Assembly (NCBI RefSeq): GCF_023746535.1
Contig: NZ_CP098747.1
Span: 372,001 to 436,000 of the forward strand
Direction of reading: 5' to 3'
Length of the DNA stretch: 64,000 bases
From: Sneathiella marina
Lineage (GTDB): Bacteria > Pseudomonadota > Alphaproteobacteria > Sneathiellales > Sneathiellaceae
Part shown: piece after piece, positions 1-7,605 of the stretch
How positions within the stretch are numbered: position 1 is the first letter of the stretch
How the letters are laid out: each line of letters begins with the position of its first letter
The notes under the pieces: generated by a model
What the model saw: the letters and a program-made list of their open reading frames with translations, nothing else
The model's database searches: none
What the model was told of the DNA's origin: nothing
Made by a program: the position numbers and the translations under genes

Positions 1-1
1 C

Positions 2-1522
2 GATCAATTTGTAGGATATCTCGGTGAAGAAGAGCTAACTTCTGTCTTGCTGGTAAAGAATGGCCTGCATTTGGATATTCAAATTGATCGCGACGCCCCC
101 ATCGGAAAAGACCATCCCGCCGGAGTAAAAGACGTCATTATGGAATCAGCACTTTCAACAATTCAGGATGCAGAGGATTCCGTTGCTGCGGTTGATGCTG
201 AAGATAAGGCACTTGTTTACCGAAATTGGCTCGGGTTGATGAAAGGAGATCTTGAGGATAGTTTCGAAAAAGGCGGCAAGATAATAAAACGTACTCTTAA
301 TCCAGACCGGTTGTATCGAGATGTAACCGGAGGAAAGCTAAGACTACATGGCAGAAGTTTATTGCTGGTTCGGAATGTTGGGCATCTGATGACTACAAAT
401 GCCGTGGTTGAGGCAGACGGAACTGAAATTCCAGAAGGCATTTTGGATGTAGTAATGACAGCTTTATGTGCATTGCATGACCTCAGGAATCCGGGCGAAC
501 TGCAAAATAGCCGCTCTGGCAGTGTGTATATTGTTAAGCCGAAAATGCATGGACCGGAAGAGGTAACTTTTACAAACGATCTCTTCGCTGCTGTTGAGGA
601 AGGCCTTGGCCTGGCTCGTAACACACTTAAAGTCGGTGTAATGGATGAGGAAAGGCGGACGACTGTTAATTTGAAAGAATGCATTCGAGCGGTCTCTGAG
701 CGCGTATTCTTCATAAACACCGGGTTCCTGGATAGGACAGGCGACGAAATACATACAAGTATGGAAGCTGGACCGTTTATGCGAAAAGACGCCGCTAAGG
801 GAGAGCCGTGGATAGCAGCATATGAAGATTGGAACGTTGATATCGGGTTGGAAACCGGCTTACCTGGCCATGCTCAGATTGGCAAAGGAATGTGGGCGAT
901 GCCAGACGAAATGGCAAAAATGATGGAAGCAAAAATCGGCCATCCACTGGCAGGTGCCAACTGTGCATGGGTGCCTTCACCAACAGCTGCGACCCTCCAT
1001 GCTATTCATTATCATCGTGTTTCCGTCAAAGGCCGGCAAGCTGAAATAGCGTCGCGGGGACGGGCGAGTCTTGACGCTATTATGACGCCACCCTTGCTCG
1101 CAGGCCAAAATTTGTCGGACATTGAAATCAGTGCTGAGCTTGATAACAATGCGCAGGGAATTCTGGGCTATGTTGTGCGATGGATTGATCAGGGAGTTGG
1201 CTGTTCCAAAGTACCGGATATTAATGATATTGGTCTTATGGAAGACAGGGCAACCTTGCGGATTTCCAGCCAGCATATTGCCAATTGGCTGCATCATGGC
1301 GTGTGCTCTCCTGAACAAGTTACAGAAACCATGGAACGCATGGCCGCTGTCGTGGACAATCAGAATTCTGACGATCCCTTATACCAATCGATGGCCGGTA
1401 ATTTTGAGGCTTCGATTGCTTACAAGGCTGCTTGCGAGTTGGTTTTTAAAGGTAAAGAACAACCAAGTGGATACACAGAGCCCATCTTGCATGCGCGGCG
1501 CATCGAAGCAAAAGCTCGTTAG
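2..1522 (+). CDS. glcB: malate synthase G, 5'-truncated by window edge
   Basis: This is the C-terminal part of malate synthase G, which condenses glyoxylate and acetyl-CoA to malate in the cytoplasm (glyoxylate/glycolate use). The frame is open from base 2, and about 506 codons are present against roughly 720 in the family, so about the first 220 residues lie outside the window. Visible family motifs are VRNVGHLMT (the catalytic Arg segment, near base 370), [11 protein letters not shown] (Mg-binding acidic residues), GCSKVPDI and [19 protein letters not shown] (the catalytic Asp segment). The G isoform is indicated by length and by these strings, which are near-identical to E. coli GlcB as I recall it. 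A TTG at 47 is an internal codon, not the start. GlcG follows 38 bases downstream, as in glc operons. Confidence 0.96.
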   Translation, partial: DQFVGYLGEEELTSVLLVKNGLHLDIQIDRDAPIGKDHPAGVKDVIMESALSTIQDAEDSVAAVDAEDKALVYRNWLGLMKGDLEDSFEKGGKIIKRTLNPDRLYRDVTGGKLRLHGRSLLLVRNVGHLMTTNAVVEADGTEIPEGILDVVMTALCALHDLRNPGELQNSRSGSVYIVKPKMHGPEEVTFTNDLFAAVEEGLGLARNTLKVGVMDEERRTTVNLKECIRAVSERVFFINTGFLDRTGDEIHTSMEAGPFMRKDAAKGEPWIAAYEDWNVDIGLETGLPGHAQIGKGMWAMPDEMAKMMEAKIGHPLAGANCAWVPSPTAATLHAIHYHRVSVKGRQAEIASRGRASLDAIMTPPLLAGQNLSDIEISAELDNNAQGILGYVVRWIDQGVGCSKVPDINDIGLMEDRATLRISSQHIANWLHHGVCSPEQVTETMERMAAVVDNQNSDDPLYQSMAGNFEASIAYKAACELVFKGKEQPSGYTEPILHARRIEAKAR

Positions 1523-1560
1523 GAAACAGATTCTATAGTCATAATGTGAGGCAAAGAAAT

Positions 1561-1986
1561 ATGCTTACAATAAATCGACTCTCCCACAGTGATGCACTCA
1601 TTCTCATTGACGGGGCACGTGAAAAGTCCCGGGACATTGGAATACCGATGTGTATTTCCATAGTCGATGAGTCCGGTAATCTCATTGCCTTTGAGCGGAT
1701 GGACGGGGGCAAGGTCACAAGCATTACAATCTCTCAAGACAAAGCTTTTACCGCCGCAGCTGCCAAAAAAGCGACCCATGAATACAACGCTGCCAATGTC
1801 CCCGGAAATTTGGCGTTTGGTATCCATACGGAAGTAGGCGGACGGCTATCGAGTGTTGGTGGAGGATTGCCGGTTGTGGTGGATGGTGAGGTTGTGGGAG
1901 GTATTGGATTGAGTTCTGGTACACCAGCTCAGGATATGGAATGTGCAGAAGCTGGGCTGAAGTATTTTAAAAGAACGATCGAATAG
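1561..1986 (+). CDS. glcG: GlcG/HbpS family protein (DUF336)
   Basis: A 141-residue protein of the GlcG/HbpS (DUF336) family. Relatives bind heme or small ligands, and in E. coli glcG sits inside the glycolate operon beside malate synthase G. Visible family features are an N-terminal helix with DALILIDGAREKS, the IVDESGNLIAFERMDG strand-turn, the DKAFTAAAAKK helix, and a glycine-rich C-terminal half ending GGIGLSSGTPAQDMECAEAG. I chose ATG 1561 over GTG 1546 because an AGG-type ribosome-binding site lies about 8 bases before it and the extra five residues are not family-like. Co-transcription with glcB is likely. Its biochemical role in glycolate metabolism is not established. Confidence 0.88.
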   Translation: MLTINRLSHSDALILIDGAREKSRDIGIPMCISIVDESGNLIAFERMDGGKVTSITISQDKAFTAAAAKKATHEYNAANVPGNLAFGIHTEVGGRLSSVGGGLPVVVDGEVVGGIGLSSGTPAQDMECAEAGLKYFKRTIE

Positions 1987-2085
1987 ATCTGACGGACTTG
2001 TTTTCGATCCGAAGATACGGCTAAACTGATTGTCAGATCCCATTTAAGGCGATGGGGCGGGATCGTTAATCTGGGTGCGCAATAT

Positions 2086-2553
2086 ATGAATGAAGATGCA
2101 ATAGTGGTCGGAAACGACCAAACCAAAGAACTTACTTTGTCTTCTTTAGACAAAATCGTTGGTTTTCACATGCGAAAGGCTATTTTGAAGGCTCTGAGCA
2201 GAGTGTCCAAAGTCGCCGGAAGGAATCTAGCGACCGGACAGTATTCTGTAATGGCAATTATTGATGAGAATCCTGGCCGAACTCAATCCGCCATAGCAGA
2301 AGCGGCAGGTCTTGACCGATCATCGTTGGTTCCAATTTTAAATCAATTTGAGAAAAACGGGTTCATAACCCGCGTACCAGCAACCAACGACAAACGCGCC
2401 TACTCTGTCAGTTTGACCGATGACGGCCGTCAGGAACTCAAGGATTTGGATGTTATGATTCGTGAAATTGAAATGAATGTCATTCGTGGCCTTGGCGAAA
2501 AAGATCATCAACAACTGATCGATTTATTGAAGCGATATCACAGCATTATTTAG
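2086..2553 (+). CDS. MarR-family transcriptional regulator
   Basis: A 155-residue winged-helix regulator of the MarR family, which acts as a dimer that usually represses neighbouring genes and is released by small aromatic or oxidant ligands. The winged helix spans about residues 48-115: TGQYSVMAIIDENPGRTQSAIAEAAGLDRSSLVPILNQ is the helix-turn-helix and RVPATNDKRAYSVSLTDDGR the wing with its usual D-x-R. The flanking helices form the dimer interface. It follows glcG by 99 bases on the same strand. An 8-bp inverted repeat (GATCTGAC at 1985 with GTCAGATC near 2032) lies in that gap and could be an operator, though the arms are far apart. The 3' end overlaps the convergent LysR gene by 8 bases. 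Ligand and targets are unknown. Confidence 0.9.
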   Translation: MNEDAIVVGNDQTKELTLSSLDKIVGFHMRKAILKALSRVSKVAGRNLATGQYSVMAIIDENPGRTQSAIAEAAGLDRSSLVPILNQFEKNGFITRVPATNDKRAYSVSLTDDGRQELKDLDVMIREIEMNVIRGLGEKDHQQLIDLLKRYHSII

Positions 2554-3442
2554 GGCTATTTATTGTCTCGCCACTGAGAAAATTTACGTTTTCCGATACG
2601 GTCCTTTTGAGCCAATCGGCGAAATGTCGAACTCTTGGCGTATTCCTTAGGTCTTTGTTTATTAGAAGCCAGGCTTCTCGCGATACTATGGGCTCGTCTT
2701 CCGAAAGCCGACATATACCTGGAAAAGGATCGCCCAGCTGACATGGCAGGATACCAATTCCCACTCCTGCCCGAATAGCAGTCGCCAATGAAAGAGCTGA
2801 ACCGCTCATCAAGCGAATATCTGCATTTTTGACATTTGACGCCAACCACCGCATTTCTGGAAGTTGAGCCAGGGATTCTGTATAAGCAACCCAGGGCCTA
2901 TCTTCGAATTTTTCTGCCCTGTATTCTGATACATATACGGAAGAGCCGTAAATCGAGAAACCTATTTGGGCAAGCTTGCTAATCACCATGTCTCCCTCAG
3001 TCGGACGCGCTAATCTGATCGCGACATCTGCCTGCCGTCTATTTAACTGCAAATTCTCACTGTCTGCGATGAATTCAATTTTGATGTTTGGAAACTGGTC
3101 GTGGAAAAGTTCGATTTTTGGAATGAGAAAATGGTTTATCAGACTTTCGACGGCGGTGACACGTACTATGCCTGATGGAGAGGTATCTTGATCGGTGACA
3201 ATATGCGTTATCGCCACGGCATCGAGTTCAATTGACTGTGTGTGCTCAAAAATTTTCTGGCCGATATCCGTCGGGATATATTTGCCGTCGATTTTTTGGA
3301 TAAGCGGTGTCTCAAGTTGCTTTTCAAGAATATTCAGCCGCCGCGAAACAGTTGTTTGATTTACACCAAGTTCACGTGCAGCAGAAGATAATGTCCCCTG
3401 TCTCACTATCGCTAAGTAATATTTAAGATCATTCCAGTTCAT
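2546..3442 (-). CDS. LysR-family transcriptional regulator
   Basis: A 298-residue LysR-type regulator. Residues 1-60 form the winged helix (MNWNDLKYYLAIVRQGTLSSAARELGVNQTTVSRR), and residues about 90-290 form the periplasmic-binding-like effector domain that senses a co-inducer. It is divergent from the isochorismatase-type gene starting at 3542, the classic arrangement for a LysR protein controlling its neighbour and itself. The 99-bp gap contains two TGCA-N4-TGCA palindromes, described separately. The opening MNWNDLKYYLAIVRQGT resembles the subgroup of single-target regulators close to DsdC/GcvA-like proteins, but subgroup assignment by eye is weak. The co-inducer is unknown. Confidence 0.93.
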   Translation of the reverse strand: MNWNDLKYYLAIVRQGTLSSAARELGVNQTTVSRRLNILEKQLETPLIQKIDGKYIPTDIGQKIFEHTQSIELDAVAITHIVTDQDTSPSGIVRVTAVESLINHFLIPKIELFHDQFPNIKIEFIADSENLQLNRRQADVAIRLARPTEGDMVISKLAQIGFSIYGSSVYVSEYRAEKFEDRPWVAYTESLAQLPEMRWLASNVKNADIRLMSGSALSLATAIRAGVGIGILPCQLGDPFPGICRLSEDEPIVSREAWLLINKDLRNTPRVRHFADWLKRTVSENVNFLSGETINSPK

Positions 3443-3443
3443 T

Positions 3444-3499
3444 CTGCATAATTGCAGGTTATTTTGGCAAAGTTAATCATTTTATTTGCAAAAATGCAG
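3444..3499. promoter_or_regulatory. twin TGCA-N4-TGCA operator candidates
   Basis: CTGCA-TAAT-TGCAG at 3444-3457 is a perfect inverted repeat that starts two bases from the LysR start codon. A second, near-perfect copy (TTGCA-AAAA-TGCAG) lies at 3486-3499. The two centres are 42 bp apart, about four helical turns, so a dimer at each site would face the same side of the DNA. This fits the recall/activation-site pair of LysR regulators, although the canonical T-N11-A form is not obvious. The regulator assignment is inferred from position. Confidence 0.5.
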
Positions 3500-3541
3500 G
3501 ACTACTATTTGCCACAGATCGATTTACTGATGGAGATTGTA

Positions 3542-4141
3542 ATGCCTGACCCCAAAACTCTGCTATCACTTTCCGGTGCAAATACGACCCCTTGTGCGCT
3601 GTCTGACGCTGCATTGATAATAATTGACTGCCAGCAGGAGTATGTAGATGGAATGCTTCCTTTACCTGGTGTTCAGAGGGCGTTGTCGGCGGTATCCGGT
3701 ATCTTGTCTAGAGCGAGGAATTTAGGCTCTCCAGTCATTCATGTAGCGCATAAGGGTGCGGCAGGAGGTGCCTTTGACCGAGCCGCTGCAAACGGCCAAA
3801 TTGTTCCCCAGGCTTCTCCGGATAGGGAGGAAATTGTCATCGAGAAGCCATTGCCGAACGCCTTTGCCGGCACCACCCTGGCGGATGAACTGGCCCGCAT
3901 TGGGCGCAAGGAACTGATTATATGCGGATTTATGACCCATATGTGCGTTAGCTCAACGGCTCGAGCTGCTTTGGATCTTGGTTACAGAAATACAATCATC
4001 GGGGAGGCTTGCGCAACAAGGGATCTACCGATGGTTGGCGGTGGCGTTCTAGACGCAGTCACGTTGCATCAGGCGAGTTTAACAGCTTTAGCAGATCGAT
4101 TTGCGGTGATCGCGGGCAGCCAGGGAGATGTCCCGGATTGA
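3542..4141 (+). CDS. isochorismatase-family cysteine hydrolase
   Basis: A 199-residue hydrolase of the isochorismatase-like superfamily, which includes nicotinamidases, N-carbamoylsarcosine amidases and isochorismatases. The catalytic triad is visible: Asp29 in ALIIIDCQQEY, Lys102 in IEKPLPNAF, and Cys135 in GFMTHMCVSSTAR, preceded by the expected cis-peptide region. I chose ATG 3542 because GGAG lies six bases upstream; the in-frame codons from 3452 run through the regulatory region and give no family-like residues. It is divergent from the LysR gene and probably controlled by it. The superfamily does not reveal the substrate; the short form with GFMTHMC is common in amidohydrolases of unknown physiological role. 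Confidence 0.88.
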   Translation: MPDPKTLLSLSGANTTPCALSDAALIIIDCQQEYVDGMLPLPGVQRALSAVSGILSRARNLGSPVIHVAHKGAAGGAFDRAAANGQIVPQASPDREEIVIEKPLPNAFAGTTLADELARIGRKELIICGFMTHMCVSSTARAALDLGYRNTIIGEACATRDLPMVGGGVLDAVTLHQASLTALADRFAVIAGSQGDVPD

Positions 4142-4378
4142 ACTAGCCCTGCACTTCATGAGCTGATTCGCCCTGGTATCTGATTTCCTCGAAGATTGAC
4201 AGGAGCTTTCTACCAATGAAAATGGTTTTGCTTGTTTATTAATCAACATCTAGTGTGTCACGTCGAGTGTAATTGATAGGAATGAGTATTGTATCGCAAT
4301 AAGAGTATAAAATAATTAAAGATCTACTATTGCGCTTGTTATTATTTATTTCTCCCTCATACTTTTCCCATCAATAAC

Positions 4379-4403
4379 TCCGAGATGAGCCGGCGTACTC
4401 GGA
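4379..4403 (+). promoter_or_regulatory. small hairpin before the 60-residue ORF
   Basis: TCCGAG (4379-4384) pairs with CTCGGA (4398-4403) around a 13-base loop containing AGCCGG. It ends 11 bases before a strong GGGGAGG ribosome-binding site. The preceding stretch from 4142 is AT-rich and without genes. The hairpin could tune translation of the small peptide or be incidental; I could not match it to a known riboswitch. Confidence 0.25.
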
Positions 4404-4424
4404 TGGAAAAGATGGGGAGGCCAT

Positions 4425-4607
4425 ATGAATTTGATATTTGGAGATTTAAATAGAGCTTTGTCAGTTAAACTTTGTTATTCACGATATGTGTCTTCATTCG
4501 CCGTAATTTTGTTGACGATTTGCATGACGGCAGCGTTGTATTTATACGAAAATTTACCTGCCGATGAGAAAGCTGAGTTGTCACATCAGCTGTCTTCTGT
4601 CGAGTAG
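4425..4607 (+). CDS. 60-residue single-pass membrane peptide, unknown
   Basis: A short open frame of 60 codons preceded by a near-ideal ribosome-binding site, GGGGAGG, four bases before the ATG. The product has a polar N-terminus, one hydrophobic segment at about residues 22-41 (VSSFAVILLTICMTAALYLY) and an acidic, helix-prone tail (ENLPADEKAELSHQL). The topology is likely a single-pass inner-membrane peptide with an N-in basic side. I do not recognise a family. It lies 138 bases before the FliM-motif gene and may belong to the same transcription unit. The case for a real gene rests on the ribosome-binding site and the clear membrane segment. Confidence 0.5.
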   Translation: MNLIFGDLNRALSVKLCYSRYVSSFAVILLTICMTAALYLYENLPADEKAELSHQLSSVE

Positions 4608-4745
4608 CTACAGTTGGGAATGGGCTATACTTGAAAGGCCCTAAGTGCAGCAATACGATTTTTTAATCATTTGAATGATACCATTGTAATTCGTCTGAAA
4701 TTTGCAGACTGAGGTTCTGGTAACAGGCAAAATTGATGGTTGTTC

Positions 4746-5297
4746 ATGGATGAAGTACTAAGTACGTTGGAAGAATATCAAGCCCGTGCGCAGGGAACGA
4801 ACGTCAATGCAGTAACTCTTCTCGCAACCGATTACCTAAACCATTTCAATGAAGCTTTGATGCTCGCGGAATTAGTCGTGGATATGCCGGATATGCTGGC
4901 GGATTTCGTTGACTGGAAACCAAAATCCTATGTTGATCATTTTATCGAAAGCGGCATAGCTGATCGCAACCTTGCAATCGAAGCCTATGAGTATTCTCCT
5001 TCTGAGTTTAAAGTGGAATTGAACTCTACTATAGCGCAATTGGATACCGAAATTCTGAGTTTGCAAATAGTATTGGGTGACTTCGTTTTAAGAAATGAGC
5101 TCGCTGAAAATTCAGATTCCATTGATAAAAGCTGTCTTAGCTTGAGAAACCTCATAGATCGAGCTGGCTCAATTATCAACGGTCAGTCCGCAGGTGATGA
5201 AGCTCGGGTTTCCTTGATGCCTCAAAGTGCCCCTGCTTGTTCTCAGCATGAGGATGATATTTTAGAACAAGGTGATATCGATGCCCTGTTCGGATGA
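4746..5297 (+). CDS. conserved protein with C-terminal FliM-like CheY-docking motif
   Basis: A 183-residue soluble, acidic, helical protein. Residues about 1-130 form a domain (EYQARAQGTNVNAVTLLATDYLNHFNEALMLAEL and WKPKSYVDHF) that I associate with an uncharacterised family in Rhodospirillales-type bacteria. A polar linker rich in Ser, Ala and Pro follows. The last 14 residues, DDILEQGDIDALFG, closely follow the pattern of the FliM N-terminal peptide (D-I-L-S-Q-x-E-I-D-A-L-L) that binds phospho-CheY; CheZ also carries a CheY-binding peptide at its C-terminus. I infer a partner or phosphatase-like regulator of a CheY-type receiver. ATG 4746 is preferred over TTG 4740. The gene overlaps the next one, so translation is probably coupled. 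Confidence 0.72.
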   Translation: MDEVLSTLEEYQARAQGTNVNAVTLLATDYLNHFNEALMLAELVVDMPDMLADFVDWKPKSYVDHFIESGIADRNLAIEAYEYSPSEFKVELNSTIAQLDTEILSLQIVLGDFVLRNELAENSDSIDKSCLSLRNLIDRAGSIINGQSAGDEARVSLMPQSAPACSQHEDDILEQGDIDALFG

Positions 5298-5988
5298 TAG
5301 ATACATATATAAACTCGTTATCGGTATATCTTTGGTGCTTGGCGGATTTATCTTTAACACCAGCTTAGTACAAGCGGCGACAGACAGAGAATGCCTGGCG
5401 ACGTGGGAATTCCCTGAGATTCAAACTAACTACGTCAAAGCTAAATCCAATCTTAAACGAAATAAGTCAGGCAAGCAGATTGAAAAAATTGCAAAAAAAA
5501 GCGGGTACGCCAAGCGACGGGGCCATGGAGGTCTGTTGGGACTGACACATTCTTCTATTGGTCCCAGCTTTGCCGTATCTACGAAATATATCGAAGTGGA
5601 AAAGGGCCGGTATTGTTTGAAATTACGTAAAGTCGAATTTACGTTTGGTATTCGAAAGTCAGAAATTTACGTCGATCGGAAATACCGCAAATCGTCATGT
5701 GCTTATAAAGTCATTTATGCACATGAGAAAGAGCATGTTCGAATAAATGAAAAAACTCTCGATGACTATGCGAGTAAAATCTCGAAGGTACTTAAAAAAC
5801 GAGCGGCTGCTATCAAGCCTTTCTATACTGATAACCCTAAAAAAGCCGCTCAATCAATCATCGACAAGCTTAACTCGGGCATGAAGCCGATTCTCAAAAA
5901 ATTCTCTGATCAACGGGAAAAGGCAAATGATGTGATTGATACGAATAAGGCTTACGCCGCAACACAAGCGAAATGCAGTGATTGGTAA
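5281..5988 (+). CDS. secreted HExxH protein, DUF922-like putative Zn protease
   Basis: A 235-residue protein with an N-terminal signal peptide (KLVIGISLVLGGFIF, cleavage plausible after VQAA). The mature part is very basic and has four cysteines. HEKEH at about residues 148-152 is an HExxH zinc-binding motif, preceded by AYKVIYA, which resembles the DUF922 family of predicted secreted Zn-dependent proteases (COG5661). No proteolytic activity can be shown from sequence. ATG 5281 is preferred over GTG 5272 because AAGGTGAT lies just upstream. It begins inside the last codons of the FliM-motif gene (17-base overlap), so the two are probably co-translated. The pairing of a cytoplasmic CheY-docking protein with a secreted protein is unusual. 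Confidence 0.7.
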   Translation: MPCSDDRYIYKLVIGISLVLGGFIFNTSLVQAATDRECLATWEFPEIQTNYVKAKSNLKRNKSGKQIEKIAKKSGYAKRRGHGGLLGLTHSSIGPSFAVSTKYIEVEKGRYCLKLRKVEFTFGIRKSEIYVDRKYRKSSCAYKVIYAHEKEHVRINEKTLDDYASKISKVLKKRAAAIKPFYTDNPKKAAQSIIDKLNSGMKPILKKFSDQREKANDVIDTNKAYAATQAKCSDW

Positions 5989-6103
5989 CCGGTAAATCAC
6001 CGCATTCGTAATTTATTAACAATTTCTTGCTCTAATTCCAAAAGATCTATGGCACACTAGAGATCTAGCTGAAAAATCAGCTGCTTAGGGACAGAGAACT
6101 GAC

Positions 6104-6505
6104 ATGATCATTGCCGAAGACATTAAGAATATGCTGAAGGCCCTGGAGGCGGAAAATAACCATAAACATGGCGGTTCCATTCAAGATCGTGTTTATCCTC
6201 GTCGAGACGGAGAATGGCAAGCAACAATCAGAGCTGAACAGGGGCATGAGTGTTTACACGAAGCGGAACGCGAAGTGTCTGGAGTGATAAAGGATATTTC
6301 CGCCAATGGAGCTCGAATTGACGTGGAGAGCTCCTTCTTTGAAAAAAATAATCTGATTTTGACCATTTCGGGACAATGTGAATTCCGATGCGATCTTGTT
6401 TGGCGCCGCGGTAATAAAATTGGTCTGCAGTTTTCAGAAGACCCGAAGAAGGTTGTCAAGGAGCTTGAGAAAGTTTCTCCCAAGATTGAGTCTATTCATA
6501 ATTGA
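6104..6505 (+). CDS. PilZ-domain protein
   Basis: A 133-residue single-domain PilZ protein, a cytoplasmic c-di-GMP receptor type. Both ligand motifs are present: R-x-x-x-R at residues 29-33 (RVYPR) and D-x-S-x-x-G at 64-69 (DISANG). They are followed by the barrel strands and the terminal LVWRRGNKIGLQFSED that closes the domain. Residues 1-25 form an N-terminal helix. Its stop codon abuts the ATG of the receiver gene with no spacer, so the two are co-translated and probably functional partners. PilZ proteins usually control motility, surface polysaccharide or adhesion. Confidence 0.9.
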   Translation: MIIAEDIKNMLKALEAENNHKHGGSIQDRVYPRRDGEWQATIRAEQGHECLHEAEREVSGVIKDISANGARIDVESSFFEKNNLILTISGQCEFRCDLVWRRGNKIGLQFSEDPKKVVKELEKVSPKIESIHN

Positions 6506-7462
6506 ATGGTCAACAACTCTTATCAGCCGGCCACTGTTCTTCTATATGATCCGGATCCCGCCCTTCGGCACAATACAAGAAGTGCACTCCTGAATATCGG
6601 GTTTGGCGATGTTGTCGCCATTCAGGAATTTAACGAATTCATTGAAAAAACTTCTACCAAAGATTTTGATCTTGTTCTGGCGGATTCGCGCGCTGTTGAT
6701 GGCGATCCCGTGGAGGCCGTTCGCAAAATTCGACGCCATGTAATTGGTAAAAATCCATTTGTTAATGTTATTGTTTCACTCTGGAACACCACGCCGGAGA
6801 CTGTAACGAATGCGATCAATTCCGGCGCCGACGATGTTATCTCCCGTCCAATGTCCAGAACACATATTTTGGAGCGGGTGGGTCGTCTTGTGCGTGCACG
6901 AAAACCCTTTATTGTTACGCCTGATTACCTGGGGCCGGATAGGCGACAAGTACCAAGAGGGTATCCGCAGGGTTCCGCAATGGTTGTTCCAAACTCATTA
7001 CAAGCCAAAATAGAGAACCGACCTGAATTTGCAGCAACCCCCGAAGCTATCCAGGCGGCAATGAATGCTGTAAACGATCGGAAGATCTCGATATTCACGG
7101 AACAATTAATCAGGTTGTCATCGGCGATACTCCTTCTCTCTGACGCGAATGATGGTCAAGGCGATCGTGAGAATGTAATCCAGGCATTGCGCCAAATTAA
7201 TGATCGGCTATCCGCCAGAATTAAGGGAACGGCTCTCACACCTGTTCTTTCATTATGTGAGGGGTTAAATGATCTTTTGGACAATATTGGAAAATCCGGC
7301 AAAATCCTTGAGGAACAGGAGCAAGAACTATTGAAGCAAATTCCCTACGCCATTCACAAAGGCTGCAAGGAAGTCCAACAGTCAGCTTCCCTTGCTTTCG
7401 ATATTCGAGATCTTTCACTGGAACTACAAAGCCATCGCACATTATCGCGATCCTCTGTCTAA
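6506..7462 (+). CDS. response-regulator receiver protein with GPDRR linker
   Basis: A 318-residue protein with an N-terminal CheY-like receiver (about residues 8-130). The acidic pair is D15/D17 and the phospho-acceptor D60 (DLVLAD). The usual conserved Lys of the KP pair is Arg114 (ISRPMS), a conservative change that may alter phosphorylation-dependent switching. YLGPDRRQ at about 142-149 is a linker motif I associate with alphaproteobacterial receiver proteins. The C-terminal 170 residues are helical and not recognised; no DNA-binding, GGDEF, EAL or HD domain is seen. It is translationally coupled to the PilZ gene, so output is probably through protein contact within a c-di-GMP/chemotaxis-type circuit. 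Confidence 0.85.
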   Translation: MVNNSYQPATVLLYDPDPALRHNTRSALLNIGFGDVVAIQEFNEFIEKTSTKDFDLVLADSRAVDGDPVEAVRKIRRHVIGKNPFVNVIVSLWNTTPETVTNAINSGADDVISRPMSRTHILERVGRLVRARKPFIVTPDYLGPDRRQVPRGYPQGSAMVVPNSLQAKIENRPEFAATPEAIQAAMNAVNDRKISIFTEQLIRLSSAILLLSDANDGQGDRENVIQALRQINDRLSARIKGTALTPVLSLCEGLNDLLDNIGKSGKILEEQEQELLKQIPYAIHKGCKEVQQSASLAFDIRDLSLELQSHRTLSRSSV

Positions 7463-7605
7463 TATTTGAAAACATACCGTAGCCTGCATTTTACAATAGT
7501 TAGCAAGCGCACTACATTAGATTTTGATGGACTGCGCTGCTGTATCATTGTTCCACAAAGTATAATTCCAGTTGAAGAAAACAGGGATGAAAGGAGTTGC
7601 CTAAA

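Noticed and set aside
217-720. A 167-codon open frame on the minus strand
   Set aside because: It lies fully antisense to malate synthase G, whose motifs are unambiguous, and its product has no recognisable feature.
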